A stretch of 64,000 nucleotides of DNA from Larix kaempferi (lineage: Eukaryota; Streptophyta; Pinopsida; Pinales; Pinaceae), in the NCBI GenBank assembly GCA_027924585.1, contig BSBM01000092.1, forward strand, positions 10,819,001 through 10,883,000. The letters are read 5' to 3'. Below are positions 22,310-33,637 of this stretch, one piece after another. The notes beneath the pieces are model-generated. The model was not told the DNA's origin. It worked only from the letters and a program-made list of their open reading frames with translations, and ran no database searches. The position numbers and the translations under genes were made by a program. The stretch's first letter is position 1, and every line of letters begins with the position of its first letter.

Positions 22310-25300
22310 TGTTATCACCTAAACTGTAGTTACCCGTATGGATGGATCCAGTCATGGATGGCAATAGGGAAGGGCAACTCAAAAGGTGCAACCACGATCA
22401 CCTCGACCTCCAATATATATATGGTTGTCACGCCAGTCGAGGCAACCTTCGCTTTATGTTATCTAGCCCAGACAACAAAGGGGGAGACCCGATCTACTCC
22501 CGACAGGAGAGATCAAAACCAAGACACCAAATCAAGGTATTCTAAGTGAAGTTAGGTGTATGGTTTATCCTAGACCTAAGGGTAAAGTCACAAGCCAAGT
22601 GGGGGGTTCAATAGGTATAGCTTTGGTTCATAGTTGATGTAAGAGTGACTTATGATGTTTGTAATGAGATCTAGGGCTAGTGTACTAGTTCAATGTCAAA
22701 AGATCCACTGCCTTGGGAACCGTGTCCAATGCAGGGTAGTTAAGGGTTGTATTGGGGCTAACTAGTACAGATGACAAGCTTGACCATGATACATGATTGC
22801 TTCAAAGGTTTAGTTCACCATCCATAGGTCAATCCACAAGTCAATCCAACAATCTAGGAAGGTTGAACTACCTTGGAGAGAAACCAGTGCCTTGGGAATT
22901 GGGAAGTGGAGTCAAAGTAAGGTTGACTTGTGGTTTAGGACTCCTAGTACTTGGGACAAGTGGGCAATAGAGGTCTTGATGGATGAATTGGTCTAGATCT
23001 AGGTTTGACCCAAGTGGACCACAATCCCTTAAAACAAGGAATGCAATCCCCAAGGCAAGATTTGACAAAGTGACAGTCTAGACCTAGGTTTTGAATTATT
23101 CCGATTTCAGATCTCCAAAAATCTCAAGTACCCAGTTCCTCGAAGTGAGTGAACTCACTTCTCCAAGGTGGTGCGACTTTGCCCAAGGAGGCTAAAAAGT
23201 GGGGTTAGGTGGGTCAAAACAAGTCGGATGGCATCCAAACTTTAGATCCGGGTAGATCGGTCAGGTAGGAGTATGGATCTATAATTTTGTGGCAATCCAC
23301 CGGTTAGATCTTAGTAGATCTGAGTTTAAGTGTTCCAAGTGGTCCAAAATGGGGATTAAATCCCTTAAAATGTGGAATAGGGCCCACAAGGTGAATTTCA
23401 GAAAAGTGACAACCTGGGTGTATGTTATTTGATGTGTAGATGACGAATCAAGTGGAATCTCAAACACCCATCGCTTAGATCTAGGTCAACCTGCTCAAAC
23501 TAGGAAGTGCGCCTTGCTTGGGAGAGGCTAAGTTGGCCTAGGAAGGGGGTCAAATGGAAGCCAATCCTCACCAAACTATAGATCCGGGATGCCGTGGATG
23601 CTATAGAGGTGGGTTCTAAATATTACGCCCAACAACCCAATAGATCTAAGTAGATCTGAGAAAATGCAAAATTGGGGTTTTGATTAATTAGGGTTTTAAA
23701 TATTTTTTACAATTGGATAGACTATGGAGATAGAACTTACCTTGAGATCATACCTGAATGATGTGGTTGAGATGCCTTGATGTTGAGGAAGATTCCCGCA
23801 GAGATCAAATGAGAGATTGTTGATTTGCTTCCCAATTTGATGCCCTAGTCCACAAGTGCGCCTTCCTCTACCTGTCAAACCAAGGAATAAGATTCAATCA
23901 GTAAGATCAAGTATGGAAGAAATACAAGAGAAATGCAAATAGTAACATGAAATAGAAGGTCCTGGGACAGTAATACTCCCTGTTACCAACGAAGAGCTCC
24001 AAAGAAGAAGTAGGGAGAGTCTTCCCCTACCAATACCTCCTCCTCCAAGCAAATCGGCCTCCACCTGTAGATGCAAAATCGTGGTACAAAAGATATGGCA
24101 AACAAGATCTCCAATAACTCAGTGCAAAGGAAGAACCAACGAACGAACACCAAAAACATTCACCACAACATTGGAGATAGATGCAATAATAATTTTCTAT
24201 TCCAATAATCCAGAGCCAAAAGTCCCTTTACAATGAGAAGCTCTCTCCTTTAAATAGGAAGGAGAGGCACCAAAACCCTAACCACTTTTTGAATGAGTGG
24301 CTAAGATTAAAAGATACAAATGTCTAATCAATGGTTGAGATGAGCTCAACAATATAATACATGGATCACACATAAAATATAACATAAGTGGACAAAGTCG
24401 CCCTAGGAGAGGGGAATCCCACCAAATCATGATGACAAAATATCATAAGAGGCTCATGGTGGGTCCAAGGGGTAATTTTATCCCTCCTTGGTCAATCCCC
24501 ATGGCACAATAACCAATAAATAATCATGAATATACCAAATCGTGCCTCCAAGGTGAAGTCGTGGTCCTCAAAAGACCTCAAAAATCCACAGAAAGTGCCA
24601 TAAGTGATGGATGCGGGCCCCGATGAAGCTGAAACTGCAGGAGGAGGTGTGGAAGGTCCCGATCTATCATCACTGATCATCCCATGCCATAACTTTGCCT
24701 CAGTAGCCCAAATAGATTTCCTCAATGGCCATTTCTACCAATCCTGAAATGCCTCGGGAAGCGTGAAACTGCCCAAACAGCCTCCTGGAGTGATGGCGCT
24801 GTCAAGGTGAGGGCACCAATGTGTCCGGGAGGGGGGTAATATGGTAAAAACAAGTGGCTGGACCACCCCCTCCATCATCAGCGCCCTAGGTCAACCGGAT
24901 AAAAGTTATCTCTGCTCCGACAGGGCCTCCAACAGACCAAAACTGCACTAGGACAGCCTACTGAGGCTAAATCATCACTGTAAGTGCCCGGAACTGAAAA
25001 CAAACTGTCCCATTGGACTCAGAAGGTCCAAATCCATCCAAGATGTGTACTCATACACCATATGAATCTCTGCATGATCAAAATAAATATCCAATGTACC
25101 AGAACAAGGCCAATAATAATGATCTGTAAATGACCAAACACTGCTGTATCCCAAGAATCATCATCATAACCCTGTAGCTGCTGCATAGAATCATCCTGTA
25201 TGTGTACATAGACCATATATCATCTATCCATATCATCATAAGGTCCAACATCTCATGTCCCATGGTCCTCCATGGTCAAACTAGGTCTAACCAAGACCAA

Positions 25301-26803
25301 ATACAACTCAGACTATCATCCATAGCTGCTGCAAGGTGTCAAGGTTAATACATGCTTTACAATTTATTCAAATAGCTACTAAAACACAGAGTAATCATGA
25401 CTGGCGATCTAAATCCAAATATATAGTGTCGTTAGTTATTATTATTACTCAGACTAGACTTTCAGGACCATACTCACTTCATAGTTGTGATCAATTTGCT
25501 AGTGAAGGGTGAAGGCTGAAATAAATGGCTAGGCTAAGGGATGACTTGACTGACTTGACTTTGTGACACTTTGGCAAGGGAAAGGGAATACACACCATAG
25601 TATATACTGAATGAGCAATAACACAGGGAATGGCGGTGTCTCACAAATGGATGAGTTGTTTAAAGAGGGTTTATTCACCTTCACAGATGCGCACAATCCA
25701 TAATACAAATAAGGCCAGCAATTGTTTAGATATAACATTTAAGTTCCATTGCTTTTTGGGCCTGAGGTTTCCATAGCCTTGATCTATGTGTGTTTACAAA
25801 CACATTGCATAGATTTACATTTATTTTTAGGCTTTCTGCTGCAGGTGTGTTTTTAAGGCACTTGTTTACCTGAGCACTTCTAGGTGTGTCATGGACAACT
25901 TGTTTACCTAGGTATTTATTTTTCCAAAAGATATAACATTTTATTTTTCATGGCCATTTTCAATTGGCATTTCTTTCACATACAAGATATAGCATTTCAT
26001 TTTTCCAGATTTTGTATTGATGGCAGCACTAAAAGTTTCAGGTTTAGCCAACACAACTTTAGTGACTAGGGGGAATTCTCAAGGAACTCCAACTCACCAT
26101 AGGTAAGTTTTGTCACCAACTCAGAGCCGAGACACAATAAACAGGGAGGCTCATCCAATACAGAGGCTACAGTGGGGAAAGGTCCTCCATGTCACTAGTC
26201 AAGTAGCAAATCAGGGTAATAATCTAAAAGGTAGGCCACGGATGGATGAAGACAATGAAATGATGGAGCCAACACTAGCAAGCCAGAGTGTGGTGTAATG
26301 ATCACCTCTATTCTCCCTAAGGAGGGTATGTACCAATGAGTATGAATAGTGAACTTCTAAGTCTGAGTAGGGACAATATAATATAAATAATAGGTCAACC
26401 AGGTCCATGTATCTATATGATCGCCAGATCATGACACTAAGTGCTAAGACATGCTATAAGAATAAGTATAAAAGCAATCTAACCATAACACAATAATATA
26501 CCTGCTGAGTCATATACCTGAATGCACATCAACCTGTACCATCATCTGTCCTCTGGAACTGCTGCTGTAACTCTGGGCACTACTGACTGCTCTGTACCAA
26601 TGGTATAATGGCTATATCGGGCATCTCTCTGAGTGTCCTGAAACTCAGTCATGGCATGGGGAGTATAACCGCTGTCCACAATCTGATAGTGATCCCATAT
26701 AGATGCTCATCTCAGCATCTCAAATGCAAGGGAACTGGCTGAATAGTGTACTGGAATGAGAAAAATAATGTATAGTAGCCCGGCTACTATATATGTGATA
26801 ACA
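22310..26803 (-). mobile_element. E-family solo LTR (E1) inside the alpha3 3' LTR
   Basis: A 4,494-bp LTR with ends TGTTATCAC...GTGATAACA, flanked by perfect GGAGG duplications (22305-22309, 26804-26808). The sense strand is minus, deduced from the full E element at 45-59 kb and from the minus-strand TATA-like CCTATTTAAAGG (24248-24259) followed by 'cattgtaaagggacttttgg'. U5 lies at the low-coordinate end and carries the TGTCG-loop hairpin (22491-22514). No coding frame in it resembles a protein. Confidence 0.9.
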
Positions 26804-29441
26804 GGAGGTCTTTTTTGCCTTAGAGGTGCTCGTTTTCTAACTCAGAGCACCCCCTTAACCCCTAAACCCACTTTTCCTAATGTTTGGGTGCTTAAATTTT
26901 TACCTAAAACCCAAAAAAGTCATGAAAAAATAAAAAAAGTGAAAAAAATGACTCATAAAAATATTAAATTTTGGGAGTGATTTATGGACTGATTTTTTCA
27001 GCTATGTTTTAGGAGTTGTAAGAGCTGATTTTGGAAAGATTCCGGGCAGCTATATTATTGGGATTACTTCCCCATTTGAGGGGGGCATATTTCCCAAAAT
27101 TGGGCCCCTTAAATCATGGAATTTGCAGCTATGTTTATGGGCTGTCACATGGCTGATTTTTAGCTGATTTTGGCAGCCCATTACATGGGAATGGGCAGCC
27201 CCATTTTCTCCACAAGTTATGCCACTCATTCCACCCATTTCTCTCCATCTTTGGCTATTTAAGCATGGCTGCCCACTCCATTTTCTCTAGTTGGAGAGAG
27301 AGCAGAAATATGTACTAAGCTTATGCTATTTTGTTGATTAATAAAAAGACTTTGGAGGTCCATATGTGTGATACTTTTGTGAGTGGTTTCATGGTCTCTT
27401 GATGTGGAGTATTTTGTAGCAATTTCAAGTTCCGTGCATGTAATTTCCAGCCATCTACTAGCCTGCTTGAAGGATTGGTAACGATTTTGTGGGAAGGAAC
27501 AATTAATCTTGTTTGTTTTAATTTGTTCTTGCATTTGTCATATTGGTTAGAGATTCAAAGTTTATATGTTTCATTTGTTTATGCTCATACTATTTTGATT
27601 TCTAACCATGTGCATTTCTAGTTTGATGGTTTTTCTGTGAGTTTTGTTTGCTACAGGTTGACAGGTGTGAAGAGGAGGATAGCTTGTTTGCTCTCCATCT
27701 TCTTCTTCTGTACACATTTTGGTGGATCTCACCCTCGGTTTCCCACTTCCAAGCTTCCAAAGTCTTTGGTTTCAAGGACCATTCTGTCTCTTCTCTCTTC
27801 CTCAGCTTATAAAATCAAAATTTTCTTAGTCACTGGTTACGGTTGAAGAGTGATTCTTTGATCTATTTTTTGATTGATATATTCTTAAGAAGATCTGATT
27901 CATTCTTAGAGTTCTAATCTAGTTGTTTAAAGTTTTATCTTCCATTAGATTAGAGCTTTCATTATCTATCATTACTTAATTTTGAAACTGATAAAAAATT
28001 GTTAAAATCTTGAAAAGTTTTGTTGAGTAGTGTTAGTTCTGATTTTAAAGTATATTTGGCTGTACAAGAGCATACAATTTGCAGCTCATAAAGCTTGCAA
28101 AGACCCCAAGCAAAACTAGCATTACTACATGTTTTACTTGGTTAATTTTTACAATTTTTACTTAGAATTTTTTGGGTTTTTTAGGAGGTGTTCCAAAGAC
28201 ACTCTTAAAGTGTTTTTGGGCATCTTATACTAATAATTGCTTGCTGGTTTGCAGCAAAAGACGAACAGGTAGGAGGAGGTGCTGCCGAAATTTCGAGGAT
28301 CTAGGCAATCCGGAGAACCAATTTTCATATTTTTGCAAAACCGGTCAATTTTTTCCTCAAATTTTGTAAGCCACCAAGTCACTTTAAGTAGATTGGGGCA
28401 CTTCTCTAATCATTGTAAACAACTATTAAACGAGAGCAAGTGGGATAGCCAGCGCCCATACCCCATTCCCCCAGGGGTGGCCTGTGTCGTCTCTTTTCAT
28501 GGCATGATTTTTAGAGTAGTTTATTTCTTTGATTTTCGGCATTTAATAAAATTAACTAGGATTAAAATTAACCTTGTTGGTCCGTTCCACTGGCGGGCCA
28601 CAAGTTCACTCACAACGTAGTTTTTTTTCATTTTTTTACAAACTCAAAACGCCCCCCTTGCTTTCCCGAAGTAGGGTTTCTGTATGAGGGCTTGCCCGAA
28701 ATACGTGCCTGAAAAGAGACTCCTGGGGTTTAAAAAGATAAAATTTGGTTTCTTAAATTTTTTCTAAAAAATACCAAGGTCTTCTCCCGTATGCTCTGTG
28801 GCCGACTTGCAGCTCAGTCTGATCCAGTCGGTACACATCAGAAAGGAGGGGATGACTAGTAATAGGATCTAACAGCGCCCTAATAAAAAATCCTTTTTGT
28901 GAAAATCCGGCACAACACGAATATTTTAGTGTCGTGGGGAAATTTCTCAGAGGGCTTGGGACAAAACTGGATAGTGACCTCTTGAAAATCGTTAGGCTTG
29001 CCCTCGTTGGTACAGCATCTGAACACCTCCTCGAGACTCCGATCCAGCCCAAGTCTGAGTGGGAAGCCACGCATTAAAATTCCGGACATGTTCCCCCGTA
29101 CCTTGCGTATATTGGGAACCCACCTGCCATAATAAAAAGATCACCTTCACATTAATTTTAAAATAAACCAAGAACACTCGCACAACATCTACTTTTTCTG
29201 CTTATGCATTTGTTTATTGACTCCATTATAAGGCACTGGTCTTGTTTAATTTTATTTCATATTATTGACTAATGTGCAATTAAATGATGATTATTTTAAA
29301 ATGAGAGTAAATGATGAATGATTGTTTTATTTGACAAAAGTATATGTTGTTTATTCTTGGTTACCAAAAACATTTTCCTAACTCCTAGATTAGACGCCTT
29401 AGTTTTGTTTACATTCTTAGGGTCCACCCCCCTTGGCTTCG

Positions 29442-29488
29442 CTAGGAAAGCCTAGACGGAGGAGTCGAGTCCCAAGTGACAGCACTTG
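29442..29488 (+). promoter_or_regulatory. Conserved twin hairpins near the ALPHA LTR 3' end (alpha3)
   Basis: Hairpin 1 is CTAGG-AAAG-CCTAG. Hairpin 2 is CAAGTG-ACAG-CACTTG. Compared with alpha1 and alpha2, the stem bases differ in compensating pairs. Confidence 0.6.
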
Positions 29489-29569
29489 ACTCTGACTTGC
29501 CCCCAAGGCCACACCAGCAGCTTGAATACTTTTGCTGCGTTTTCCCAGGTGTGGAACCAGGCGGCAACA

Positions 29570-30118
29570 GAGCTAACTATGCCTTACAACCCTCAACAGA
29601 ATGGGATTGCAGAAAGGAAAAATGGGACAATATGCGAAGCTATCAGAGCCATGCTATGTGACCAAGATCTTCCTCTATCTTTATGGGTTGAGGTAGCCAG
29701 TATCGTTGTATATATCCAGAACAGAAGCCCTCATGCTATTCCGGGGCAAAAGACTCCAGAGGAAGTGTTTACATGTAAGAAACCAACAGTTGATCACATG
29801 AGGATTTTTGGTAGTCCAGTCTAAATCCATGTGCCAAAAGAAAAGAGAATAAAGTTAGAGCTTTCCAGGAAGAAAGGTACGTTTGTTGGATATAGTGAAA
29901 CCTCAAAAGCTTATCGTATCTATGTTCCTAGTCAAAGATATATTGAGGTCAGTAGAGATGTGATATTCCATGAAGAAGCTACTTTTCATCATTCCATAGA
30001 GCTTCCAAATGACTCAGAAGCTCCTTCATTAGAAATACCAGATTCTCCTCATTCAGATGACCAGAGCGAGGAGAATAATGAGCCTTGAGTTCCAGTTGAT
30101 TCCACAGAACCATAAGAG
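29570..30118 (+). pseudogene. pol: Copia integrase C-terminal half
   Basis: Resumes the integrase core after the ALPHA insertion: TMPYNPQQNGIAERKN with the catalytic Glu, LWVEVASIVVYIQNRSP, and then the Copia integrase C-terminal region with RKKGTFVGYSETSKAYRIYVP and a VSRDVIFHE block. There are in-frame stops at 29822-29824 and 30086-30088. Confidence 0.88.
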
Positions 30119-30868
30119 CCTACAGAAAAGTTGCTTGAGGCTCCTCCTACCAAAAGAAGACCTACTTGGTTTCGTGAAACTCTGCAGGAAGCAAAAAAGC
30201 ATACAGCTCCTTCAGGAACTTTCAGGGAAAGCAAGAAGCCTCAGAGGTACTTTGGTCTTATAACTCAGGTGGACCACATCATTGATGCAGAGCCTTCCAC
30301 CTATGAGGAAGCAGCCAGACAACAGGTATGGAAAGATGCATTGAGAGAAGAATACAACTCTATCATGAAAAATGATGTATGGGAAGTGGTCCCAAGACCA
30401 AAAGGGAAGTCTGTAGTAACTTCTAAATGGACTTACAAAATGAAACATGCTGCTGATGGAAGTTTTGAAAAATATAAAGCAAGGTTTGTGGCTCGTGGTT
30501 TCTCTCAAAAGGAAGGTATAGATTATGATGAAACCGTTGCTCCAGTTGCCAAATACACCTCCATCATAATGATTATCTCCCTCGCTGCAATTCTAGAATG
30601 GAAACTTCACCAGATGGATGTGAAGACAGCTTTTCTCAATGGTAAAGTTGAGGAAGAAGTCTATGTAGAGAAGCCAAAAGGTTTTGTGGTCCATGGAATG
30701 GAATCCCATGTATGCAAACTAAAGAAAGCCTTGTATGGACTTAAACAAGCTCCAAGGGCTTGGTATGCAAGAATTGACAGTTACCTTCATAGCTTAGGTT
30801 TCTGCAAGAGTGTTGCTGACCCCAACCTGTATTTCAAGGTTTCTCCAAGAATTGACAGTTACCGTTAG
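30119..30868 (+). pseudogene. pol: Copia reverse transcriptase, truncated before the YVDD site
   Basis: The frame 30131-30868 covers the N-terminal two thirds of a Copia RT: W-x3-MKHAADGSFEKYKARFVARGFSQKEGIDYDETVAPVAK-type core (MKHAADG at about 30440), QMDVKTAFLNG with the first catalytic Asp, and LKKALYGLKQAPRAWY. It ends just after DPNLYFKV, where Copia RTs continue to the YVDD motif. Here an 18-nt repeat of upstream sequence joins it to the 3' LTR. RNase H is absent. The enzyme would be inactive. Confidence 0.9.
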
Positions 30869-31138
30869 TAGTTTGAGCAGGATCAAGGCTGTCGTTGCCT
30901 CCTAGAGGTCTGTCGTTGCCTCCTAAAGTTCTGTCGTCATCAATTTGGAGTAGGTCTAGGGCTGGCATCATCTCCATTAAGGTTTATGTCTTCATTTGTA
31001 GCAAGTCCAAGGCTTGTGTCATCTCCCAAGGGATGTCATCATCTACAACAGGTCTAATGTCATCATCTGAAGGTGGAAAATGGGATGCATTCAGATTCTA
31101 GAGGGTTCATCTCCGTTTCTCTTGGTATGTAATAAGCC
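30866..31138 (+). repeat. Copia 3' LTR, 5'-truncated, first piece
   Basis: Matches the 5' LTR from about 14737 ('agtttgagcaggatcaaggctg') to 'cttggtatgtaataagc'. The LTR start is missing. It is interrupted at 31138/31139 by the D element (TSD AAGCC 31134-31138) and continues at 43437. Confidence 0.85.
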
Positions 31139-33637
31139 TGTTGTAGCCCAAAACTGGCATGCGTGTGTTGAAGCCCAAAATGTAACACACCAGCTGGATG
31201 ACAACTCTTAGGAGAGAGGCCAATGTCACCACACTCCTCTCCTTTTCGCTTCAGGTTGGCTCTTCTCCAACTCTAGGGGCGTATCCCTGAGGTAGGATCA
31301 CTAAGGCAGGTGCAACGGAGGGCAAGGTGAAATGAAGAGGCTGTCTTAGAGAAACAAATGTAACAAAATATTGAGTTTTGAATAAGTGATGGGGAAGAAG
31401 GGAGGATCAATCCTCGAGGAAAGACCAGTGCCAGTACCAGAAGGGAAAATGGAGTCAAAAAAAGGACTCAGGGGGGCCTTGCATTTCACACAGGTGAGAT
31501 CAACCTAGTACGTTCCATAATCAAAGATGAGGAGAATATAAGTATAAGCAACTACAGTCTATTACTCCTATGATCTTATGAAAACATAACGTCCACAAAC
31601 AACTTAACAACCGCAAATGCTTGCCCAATGGACTAGATTATAGCCTTCTATGCTAGGTTTAATCTACAACTTGCAATGAAACACACATCCATGAAAGAGA
31701 TGCTCAATCTGTCCTAAAATCCCAGCATGGTATTTTAATTAAGCTCAATGGGAAAGAAACTCCCAAAAATTTTCCATCTTGTTAAAATGAAGGAGGCTGG
31801 ATTTTATAGGCCAAAAACCTCTCTTATTTATTTTCAGAAGAAAATAAAAATAATAAAATAAAAGAGAAAAGGTTGAAAAGGTGAATTAGATCCACTTTTT
31901 CCTCTCTATCGACAGCATGACTAACTCCACATTATTTATGGCACTCCCACACAACAGCCAAGTTTACTAAGGAAGACACCACCAGCTACCCGTGAGACAC
32001 TCCACGTAGCCATGAAGATACCCTTTTCACAGTTATTTAAATGTTGAAAACATGGAAAAGAACTAGTAGTCAGATGAAAACTCCAGAAAGCCAGAAGTAA
32101 TGTGACCCTGATCGACATTAATCACAAGCCGAGACAAATAGTGAATCCACCATGTATTATAACACGCTGTTTTAACCAACAGCTACCCAATCCAAAAGCT
32201 GATCCATGAAATTTCGCTCACGCTGTCTGTCACAATAGTCACCTTCTGAACTCCAAGCAGGCAATCGATGCAATTGGGTGCCAGCTCTCCAAATCATAAT
32301 TTCGGTTTTGATTGACTGATTTTCGTGTAGTCTAAGATATAAATTGCGATCGGTTGTTTGCTAAGAATCTGTCGAAACCTGAGCTCAGGCGATGAACCAC
32401 GACTCACTCCCATAGCGGCCGGATGGTGGTGATTATTGTTGAACCCGAGCTTGCATTGAATGCAACTCAACTTTGCATCAAAATGGCTGCTAACACATGT
32501 GATACTAGCTATAAGAAACGCCCGCGATTCATCCCTTTTCTGACCTGTTGTGGACTTCTTTGAACCCCGAGCCCACTGAAACTGACTTAGCATTAAACAA
32601 TTGGCGGTAATAAACAGTGTGTTGGTTCTGAAACTCGAGCTTGACATTTTGAAAGAAAGCGTTTGTTCGGGAAATCGACGTGGTATGTTGACAGGTCCGA
32701 GTTCAAATGAAAACGCAAATGGTGATTACGACCTCCCCTTATCAAGTTATTTCCAACACGGGATGGGGCAAAACGATGAAACGGTTGCCAATGAAAAGTA
32801 GGTCAAACTCTATGAAGTCGAAAGACTTTGCAACGCCATCGTTGTCGAGCTTGGCTGCTAATGAATGCGGACAGTCAAAGGTAGAAATAGCCAACGATGT
32901 AACTGGCGGTTTGACTGACCTCCGAAACTCGCCGTAATTGTCTGCTCGACAAACTGATGCGATGATGGCCAGGACTGCATATGATTTCGAGCTCTTCTGC
33001 TCTGATAAAAGAAAACCCTGCTGGTGGCTTCCATGGATAAACGAACAACAAGAATCGCAAAATTGTTCTTCTTGGTTCAAGTCTCGAGCTGCTACAAGAA
33101 TTTTGTATTTATTTTATTTTGCAGAAGCTTGCTTTGATAGTTTCTGTCTAAGACATAAATTTTTTGATGCTGTACTCGGAAAAAATATTTTCATTCTTCA
33201 GAGATCTCAAACTTCCGTGAAAAATCTATTCAAAATGTCCCTGATTTGCATCATCATCTGTATTGTATGCCTTTTGAACAACATCCTCCCCATACATAGG
33301 CGTTGCACTTGAAACAAGTTTTGCGAAGTATTTCGGGTAGTTTGCCTCCGATAGTAAGCTCTGATCCTTTGACCTCCAAACAACAGGGTCATTTTTTAGA
33401 TTGATTTACTCCAAATACTATCTGAAAAAACCGAGCAGCACGACAATAGCAGCCATTGTGTGCTACTCTCTTCACCTGACCAAAGAAGCCATGCTTCTAG
33501 CTCGAGCTGCTACAGGATTTGAATCTCTGTTTCAAACAATCCTCCTTTTAACTGGGGTGCTTTCTGACTGTTTGTTGTTCATTGTCTTCTTGACTTTAGC
33601 TCCAGCATCAGCTTAAGAAAACTTGGTTCTTTCTTCT
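31139..33637 (-). repeat. D2 tandem 3' unit A (2.5 kb)
   Basis: On the minus strand it runs from 33637 to the LTR terminus at 31139. It is near-identical to unit B (33638-34374 plus 39001-40764). It includes a TATA box (CCTATAAAAT, minus strand, about 31801-31810) and the conserved D 3' tail. Several 60-120 codon frames on both strands show no recognised domain. Confidence 0.85.

Larger units (their letters stand above)
17123..29569 (+). mobile_element. ALPHA gag-only LTR retrotransposon (alpha3) with an inverted left end
   Basis: A 12,447-bp insertion in the Copia integrase with perfect GAGCT duplications (17118-17122, 29570-29574); about 7.95 kb without the nested E solo LTR. The order is: inverted copy of the LTR 3' 2.15 kb (17123-19277), a 63-bp direct LTR end (19280-19342), PBS, a gag-like frame, then a full direct 3' LTR (21778-29569, containing E1). 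The left end therefore reads TGTTGTCGCC, the reverse complement of the LTR 3' terminus, instead of the LTR 5' start. No protease, RT or integrase is present, so it is non-autonomous and resembles the TR-GAG class of gag-only elements. Confidence 0.88.
21778..29569 (+). repeat. alpha3 3' LTR (about 3.29 kb without the nested E1)
   Basis: Starts TGTTGCCAGC and ends GGCGGCAACA. It is split by E1 (22310-26803, TSD GGAGG). Rejoined, it has the ALPHA order: U3 with 'ttttttaatggttcaatt', a TATA-like CTATTTAAGC (about 27255-27264), a poly(A) region with AATAAAAAG near 27341, and a U5 ending with the conserved hairpins (29442-29488). Confidence 0.85.

Noticed and set aside
32294-33616. Paired reading frames that recur at 39188-40812, suggesting a duplicated gene
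   Set aside because: The repetition follows the D2 tandem units; no domain was recognised and frames overlap on both strands.
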